A stretch of DNA of 20,030 nucleotides, taken from contig CAYYQW010000069.1 in assembly GCA_964472505.1 (NCBI GenBank), forward strand, positions 1 to 20,030, given 5' to 3'. Positions 15,036-20,030 of this stretch are shown here, in pieces (the stretch's first letter is position 1; each line of letters opens with the position of its first letter). The DNA is from JAYEIA01 sp964472505 (lineage in GTDB: Bacteria; Bacteroidota; Bacteroidia; Bacteroidales; JAADGE01). Under the pieces are notes generated by a model, which saw only the letters and a list, made by a program, of their open reading frames with translations, was not told the DNA's origin and did not search any database. The translations under genes were made by a program, and so were the position numbers.

Positions 15036-18000
15036 CTATCGCAGAAGCTTTACCGAACCGGTTTTAGTAAGCATTTCATTATTGTGAAGACGCACCAGAA
15101 CACTGTATTTATAGGTTTCGATATTCTGCTGTCGGTCGGCGTTTTTGCCGTCCCATCCTTTGGAAATGTCTTGAGTATAAAACACCCGTTCGCCGTATCT
15201 GTTAAATACCTCAAAATGAATAAGTTCTTTTATACCCCAACCCTTAACGTAAAGGACATCATTTATACCGTCATTATTGGGAGTAAATGCATCGGGCATA
15301 TCTAAGCTGTATTCCTCAATAACTTCCACTAAAGCGTTTTCACTGATTTCGAAACAACCGGCTGTATCTTTTGTTGTTAAATAAAAGCGCGTAGTTTCTT
15401 TGGGGCTGACTTCTATAAAAGCAGAATCGGGGGTCTGAATGAAATAATCGGAAGTCCATAAATATTCACTAAAGGCTTCGGAAAAGTAACCTATTTTTAC
15501 GGATTCGCCAATGACAATTGAAGTATCTCTAAGCGAAATTTCCGGTTTCGGAGAAACGGTAATATATACCGCTTCCTGTGATTCGCAGCCTCTTTGGTCG
15601 GTGCCGACTACAAAGTACATTTTAGATTTTTTGGGATACGCCTCAATATTTGCTCCCCGGGTATCGGATAGCTCAATATCCGGATACCAAAAGTAACTGT
15701 TTGCACCTGTTGCACTTAATCGTGCGGAGCTGCCCTCACAAATTAATGTATCAGGGCTTATGCGAACATCAGGCAAAGGGTGTACCGTAATTTCAACTTC
15801 AGCGGTATCTTTGCAGCCATAGCGATTACTAATAATGACCTGAGGTAAATATTCACCGTCCTGTGCATAAATATATACCGGTGCATGATTTACGGTGCTG
15901 TCGCCGGTTCCGAAAAACCAGCGGCTTTCGGTACTTTCTGCATTGGCCGACATAAACTTTGCCCGAAAAGGCATACAGGCTGACAAGCTCCCGTTTTCGG
16001 TTTGAATATTTGCTTCAAACCGTCGTACATGAACGCTGTCGCTTATCAGTTTATCACAGGTTTTCAAAGTATCGGCTCTCAGCTTTAAATACACAAGATG
16101 ATTGCCAAATTCGCTAAAAGTGAATTGTGCCGTATCGGAAGAAATCATACTGCCGTCGGGGAAAATCCACCGGCTGTCATAAATTCCCATTTCATTTTCC
16201 AAACCGAACATAATACTTTCTTCTCTGCATACCGAATCGGGGGCTTGAATATCCGCATAGGGACCGGACAAATGAATATAGTTTTTGAACTGCAAAGTAT
16301 CTTTGCAGCCAAAGGAACTGCTTACCAGAAGCGAAACATCATAAGCTCCGGGGCGCATAAAAGTATGAACGGGATTGGGTAAATGCGATGCGGCATTTTC
16401 ATTGCCAAAAGTCCATCGCCATTGCGTTGCATTAGAAGTGTCGTCCAATGTACTGAAAGAAACTTCACCGGGATAACATGTAAATTCGGTTTTATCGGCC
16501 GTAAATTCGGCCGAAGGATAAGCTTGCACTTCAACAAAGCTGCTTTTTTGTAAAACAGAATCACAGCCTCGTTTGTCAGTCAGTTGCAATCTAACATCGT
16601 ATTGTCCGGCATTTTCGTACAAGTGCTTTGGGTTGGGATCGGAAGATTGTGTTCCGTCGCCAAAATCCCAAGCCCAACTCGCAAGGCTCTCATCATTGGC
16701 CGTTTGAAAAAACACACTGTCGCCTTCACAAAGTTCACGTCCGGATACCGAAAACTCAGGATTGGGCATTTTTACCTGCACAAAATCATGCTTTGTCAAA
16801 GTATCTGTGCACCCGGCTTCATCGGTAATAAATAAACGAACATCGTAGGTACCCAAATCTTCATAAGCATGCTCGGGATTTGCTTCGGAAGAACTGCTGC
16901 CGTCTCCGAATGTCCAATTATATTCAATAATATCATTATCGCCGGAAGAAAAATTCTCAAAACTTGCAATTAAGGGTAAACAACCGCTTTCTTCTTTTAA
17001 AGCAAATTCGGCCTGCGGTTTAATAACTTTAATGGTTTTTGTTTGTGTATCATAACAACCATAAATATCCTTAACGGTAAGCTGCACTTTATGCTCTCCG
17101 GGCTTGTCGTAAATATGAGTTATGGGTTTGGAACTAATCTTTTTGGGCGAGCCGTCTCCAAAATCCCACAAATATTTCCCCAGTTGACCGTTATGGTAGA
17201 AATAACTTACATCTATAGAACCCTCTCCTGACAGCGAAACATCGTATCCGGCACAAACTTCAGTTTCGGAAAGTGAAAAAGAGGCTTCACTTTTTCGAAT
17301 GCGTATGTTTTTACTCAAATCGTAAGAACAGCCGTTTGCATCATTATCGGCAGCTACGGACAGTTGATAAACGCCTCTGTCCGGATACGCATGCTCCGGA
17401 TTCAATTCATTATATACAAGCGGCGAATTATCGCCAAAATCCCACTGAATATTTTCTGCACCGGGGGCTTCTGCCGTGAATTTTGCCAAATAAGGTTCTT
17501 CACAACTTTTGTCATAAGTTATATCAACATAAGGCCCTTTTATGTAAATAAAATTTTCTTTTATGATATCGGAACGGCAACCGTTATGAAAAACAGCCAA
17601 GGCTACATCCATATATCCGGTGTCGGTATAATGATGTTTGGGATTTTCTTCGTAAGCAGTTTTGCCATCGCCAAAAAACCATACCCAATTGGATATTTTT
17701 TCATCATCCTGCGAATTGTCCGAAAAACTTACTTCTTCCGATGCACAAACCACATCCGGACTCTGTTTTTCAAAATCCGGAGCTTGTGGCTCTCCGGCTT
17801 TTGGCTGCGCATAAAACTTTGACTCACAACCCCTTGCCGTAGTAATCTTCAGCAACAAGGTATATTGCCCGACTGAGTTGTAAGTATGCGTTGGATTTTC
17901 TTCCTCAGACCCAATTTCATCACCAAAATTCCAATAATAGCTTATAATTGAGTCTTTATCGGTAAGGTATTGTGATGTATTTTCAAATTGAATTTCTACG

Positions 18001-19376
18001 GGAACGCAGCCTTTCATAGCCTCGGCGTTCATCCAATCATTGGGTGTAAACCGGGCACTCGGGCAAGTAATTTCTAATGCTGAATTTACTGCTATTGAAT
18101 CCGTACAGCCGTGTGCGCTTTTAACTTTAAGCTTATGATTATATATTCCCTGTTTTGCATAAACAATAAGGGGGCTGTTATCTTCCGAAGAGTAGCCGTT
18201 TCCAAAATCCCAAAAAACCGAGTTGGCATTTAGGGATTTATTGGTATAATTTACCGTAACGGGCAAGCTGCAGGAGAATGAAACATCCTGTTCAAAATCG
18301 GCATGAACTTCCTCTACCGTTATTATTTTTTGAAGCGTATCCGAACAACCGTCGGCCGATACGGCAATTAAGCGCACATGGTAAGTTCCGTAATCGGAAA
18401 ATATATGTTTAGGACTATGTTCTTGAGAGCTGTTGCCATCGTCAAAATCCCAATAAAAACTATCACCCAGTTCGGAGATGTTATTAAACCTGAGCTCATC
18501 GCCCAAACAAATTGTATCTCTTTTGGTAATAAAATCAGCTTTGATTTTTCTAACACTTATAATGTCTGTCTTTATCAAACTGTCGCTGCAATTGTAGATG
18601 TCGGTTATACGAAGTGATACATCAAAGGTATTCAAATCGGAATATACGTGCAGCGGGTTTTGCTCCTCGGAATAAGTTCCGTCTCCAAAACTCCAGCTGT
18701 AATCAAGCGGATTTTCGCTTTCGGATAAATCGGCAAACTGTGCGGTAAGAAGACCTTCGCAAGAATTATCCTGAGATATACTAAAATCGGCTTCGGGCTT
18801 AAATACATGAATGTAGTTTTCTCGAAAAGCCACATCGGTGCAGTTATTGGTATCGATTACGGTAAGAACGGGGCTGAAATAATTCTGAAAATTATAGGTA
18901 TGAATAGGATTTTGAAGTTCCGAAATGCTTCCGTCATTGAAATCGTAATGCCAATTGCTGAGAGGAGCGTCTCCTGCGGTTGAATTATTCTTAAAATTCA
19001 CAAGATACGGTGCACACCCGATTGTATCCTCCATTACGGAAAATCCGGCTTCGGGACCTCTGTGAATAATGATGTAATTATCTTTTATCTTAATATCCGA
19101 TTCCTTGCCGTCGGATATTGTAAGACTGACGGTGTATGCACCCGGTTGGCTGAATACAACGGAAGGATTTTGCAAGACAGAAGTTTGTCCGTTTCCAAAT
19201 TCCCAATAGTAAGTCAAACTTGAGTCTGATTCCGACTCATCGGTAAAATTAACCGATAATTCATTACATCCGGTGTATTGATCCGCTGAAAAATCGGCTT
19301 TCAGACTTTGAGCATGAACCGGTGCATAACCGGCCAATAGGGTTGTGCAAAGTAAAGTATAATATATAATTCTCAT
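15036..19376 (-). CDS. Giant multi-PKD surface adhesin with type B (gliding-motility-type) T9SS sorting domain
   Basis: The 1446-residue protein starts at ATG 19374-19376, where a signal peptide begins (MRIIYYTLLCTTLLAGYAP...HAQ); an upstream in-frame ATG at 19481 would overlap the preceding gene. It consists of about 14 PKD-like repeats of 80-95 residues, recognised by WxFGDG-type motifs (YYWEFGNGQTS, YSWSFGDGTYS, FYWDFDDGNSS, WAWDFGDGTQS and others), then two Ig-like segments. Almost every repeat has one Cys near its start and another in a GCxD-like motif at its end, suggesting an intradomain disulfide. Residues 1357-1446 are a type B C-terminal domain: DAFTPNNDGINDVL, FEVFNRYGERVF, GWDGK and a terminal SVKLLR. 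It should be exported by the T9SS and exposed on the surface as an adhesin or motility protein; the ligand is unknown. Confidence 0.92.
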   Translation of the reverse strand: MRIIYYTLLCTTLLAGYAPVHAQSLKADFSADQYTGCNELSVNFTDESESDSSLTYYWEFGNGQTSVLQNPSVVFSQPGAYTVSLTISDGKESDIKIKDNYIIIHRGPEAGFSVMEDTIGCAPYLVNFKNNSTAGDAPLSNWHYDFNDGSISELQNPIHTYNFQNYFSPVLTVIDTNNCTDVAFRENYIHVFKPEADFSISQDNSCEGLLTAQFADLSESENPLDYSWSFGDGTYSEEQNPLHVYSDLNTFDVSLRITDIYNCSDSLIKTDIISVRKIKADFITKRDTICLGDELRFNNISELGDSFYWDFDDGNSSQEHSPKHIFSDYGTYHVRLIAVSADGCSDTLQKIITVEEVHADFEQDVSFSCSLPVTVNYTNKSLNANSVFWDFGNGYSSEDNSPLIVYAKQGIYNHKLKVKSAHGCTDSIAVNSALEITCPSARFTPNDWMNAEAMKGCVPVEIQFENTSQYLTDKDSIISYYWNFGDEIGSEEENPTHTYNSVGQYTLLLKITTARGCESKFYAQPKAGEPQAPDFEKQSPDVVCASEEVSFSDNSQDDEKISNWVWFFGDGKTAYEENPKHHYTDTGYMDVALAVFHNGCRSDIIKENFIYIKGPYVDITYDKSCEEPYLAKFTAEAPGAENIQWDFGDNSPLVYNELNPEHAYPDRGVYQLSVAADNDANGCSYDLSKNIRIRKSEASFSLSETEVCAGYDVSLSGEGSIDVSYFYHNGQLGKYLWDFGDGSPKKISSKPITHIYDKPGEHKVQLTVKDIYGCYDTQTKTIKVIKPQAEFALKEESGCLPLIASFENFSSGDNDIIEYNWTFGDGSSSSEANPEHAYEDLGTYDVRLFITDEAGCTDTLTKHDFVQVKMPNPEFSVSGRELCEGDSVFFQTANDESLASWAWDFGDGTQSSDPNPKHLYENAGQYDVRLQLTDKRGCDSVLQKSSFVEVQAYPSAEFTADKTEFTCYPGEVSFSTLDDTSNATQWRWTFGNENAASHLPNPVHTFMRPGAYDVSLLVSSSFGCKDTLQFKNYIHLSGPYADIQAPDSVCREESIMFGLENEMGIYDSRWIFPDGSMISSDTAQFTFSEFGNHLVYLKLRADTLKTCDKLISDSVHVRRFEANIQTENGSLSACMPFRAKFMSANAESTESRWFFGTGDSTVNHAPVYIYAQDGEYLPQVIISNRYGCKDTAEVEITVHPLPDVRISPDTLICEGSSARLSATGANSYFWYPDIELSDTRGANIEAYPKKSKMYFVVGTDQRGCESQEAVYITVSPKPEISLRDTSIVIGESVKIGYFSEAFSEYLWTSDYFIQTPDSAFIEVSPKETTRFYLTTKDTAGCFEISENALVEVIEEYSLDMPDAFTPNNDGINDVLYVKGWGIKELIHFEVFNRYGERVFYTQDISKGWDGKNADRQQNIETYKYSVLVRLHNNEMLTKTGSVKLLR

Positions 19377-19401
19377 TGTGTGGGGATTTATAAAGAAAAT
19401 A

Positions 19402-19818
19402 CTATTTGTAAGCGTACATAAAACTAACTTTTTCGCGGCTCTCTTTTCCAAGTCCTTGTACAATTTCGATAAGGGCTTCATGTTCCGAGTCCGGTCGATA
19501 AGTTACCGAAGTACTGAACCCATAAGCGGCATTATCATAGAGCGTTTCATTTGTGCTTGCATCAATAATCCGAAACTGAACATTTTCGGATTTGTTTCCT
19601 ACCACCGAAATATAATACGAACGGCCTTTTCGGAATTTAAAATTGGTTTGGTAAGTTTTGTCGTCTCGTACTTCAATGATTCTTTCATTGCTGTTTTTTC
19701 TGAACTCTTTACCGGGACGGTCGTATTTTTTTTCTCCGGAATAAAAATTTTGAGAAAAAGCTGCAGAGACAAAAAGCAATAAAATTAAGGTTGCGGTGAT
19801 TTTTGTAAGTGTTTTCAT
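19402..19818 (-). CDS. Small exported protein of unknown function
   Basis: I do not recognise this 138-residue protein. It begins with a clear signal peptide (about 1-22, ending AAFSQ, no lipobox Cys). The mature part is charged (EKKYDRPGKEFRKNSNER) and then looks beta-rich (YYISVVGNKSENVQFRIIDASTNETLYDNA), ending SFMYAYK, so a small periplasmic or outer-membrane beta-sandwich is plausible. It is the first gene of the operon, 25 bases before the adhesin, with a -7-type box 32 bases upstream of its ATG. An antisense frame (19378-19782) exists but lacks these coding signs. It may assist the adhesin's export or be an accessory; that rests on position only. Confidence 0.75.
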   Translation of the reverse strand: MKTLTKITATLILLLFVSAAFSQNFYSGEKKYDRPGKEFRKNSNERIIEVRDDKTYQTNFKFRKGRSYYISVVGNKSENVQFRIIDASTNETLYDNAAYGFSTSVTYRPDSEHEALIEIVQGLGKESREKVSFMYAYK

Positions 19819-19849
19819 GGCTGTATATATTTATGTTTATAATCTGATA

Positions 19850-19857
19850 CAAACATA
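19850..19857 (-). promoter_or_regulatory. Bacteroidota -7 box for the adhesin operon
   Basis: On the minus strand the bases read TATGTTTG, an exact match to TAnnTTTG, 32 bases before the ATG of the small exported protein. The expected TTTG -33 element is not present at 19-20 bases further upstream, so the operon may need an activator. The intergenic DNA beyond it (to about 19915) is AT-rich with no other recognised site. Confidence 0.45.
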
Positions 19858-19915
19858 AAGCTAATAAAGCCGATATATAAGCGTATAAATACTCATTGTA
19901 AGAAGAACTCTAAAA

Positions 19916-19993
19916 ATGCGTGAAAATACCTATACGGAGAATTATTACAGACGCTTCCGGGGAAAAAGACGTCGAAAGATTCAGAACTCCTGA
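19916..19993 (+). other. Short basic ORF of uncertain status
   Basis: A 25-codon frame starts ATG CGT and encodes a strongly basic C-terminal half (RRFRGKRRRKIQNS). The composition is unlike the surrounding AT-rich spacer, but there is no promoter or RBS match and no family recognised. It may be a small DNA/RNA-binding-like peptide, or chance. The last 37 bases of the window, after its stop, show nothing identifiable. Confidence 0.2.
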
Positions 19994-20030
19994 CCTTACG
20001 TAGTTTCAGATGTCGCCTTTTTTGAATCAT

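Noticed and set aside
17364..17822. 152-codon plus-strand frame inside the adhesin gene
   Set aside because: It is antisense to several PKD repeats; its composition follows from the repeat codons and it has no start signals.
19378..19782. 134-codon plus-strand frame opposite the small exported protein
   Set aside because: The minus-strand frame has a signal peptide, fits the operon spacing and follows a -7 box; the plus-strand frame has none of these and is its shadow.

Overview
The window looks like a chromosomal segment of a Bacteroidota bacterium, most likely Bacteroidales-like. The evidence is two kinds of type IX secretion (T9SS) C-terminal sorting domain, a PorP/SprF outer-membrane protein, a PorE-like OmpA protein, a Bacteroidota OstA-like protein, absence of strong Shine-Dalgarno sites, and promoters of the TTTG-N19-TAnnTTTG type. 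No rRNA, tRNA, CRISPR array, transposase or prophage was seen.

Left part (1-5500). A plus-strand operon starts from a well-formed Bacteroidota promoter (75-105). It encodes a membrane-anchored M23 peptidase, thymidylate synthase (thyA) and an ADP-dependent glucokinase/phosphofructokinase-family sugar kinase, which is unusual for a bacterium. It converges, with a 24-base overlap, on a minus-strand pair: a membrane-anchored GH23 lytic transglycosylase, then a protein resembling the conserved domain of phage Hef/Mob-type endonucleases. The pair is joined by an 8-base ATGAGTAG overlap.

Middle (5500-11900). A 400-base spacer holds a cluster of GC-rich hairpins resembling a REP-type repeat. After it come a secreted S51 (cyanophycinase-like) peptidase with a type A T9SS tail, a convergent orphan sensor histidine kinase with a periplasmic c-type haem motif and two PAS domains, and a large OstA-like protein. 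The OstA-like stop codon is the first three bases of a 154-base palindromic, MITE-like element. One end of the same element recurs at the left edge of the window. Beyond the element lies a compact minus-strand unit: a -7 promoter box, a 16-codon ORF and an intrinsic terminator.

Right part (11900-19820). A four-gene minus-strand operon encodes, in transcription order, a small exported protein of unknown function, a 1446-residue multi-PKD adhesin with a type B T9SS signal, a PorP/SprF-family protein, and a PorE-like protein (TPR, beta-propeller, carboxypeptidase-regulatory-like domain, OmpA). Family knowledge suggests this is a dedicated cassette in which the PorP/SprF and OmpA proteins help export the giant adhesin and anchor it at the surface.
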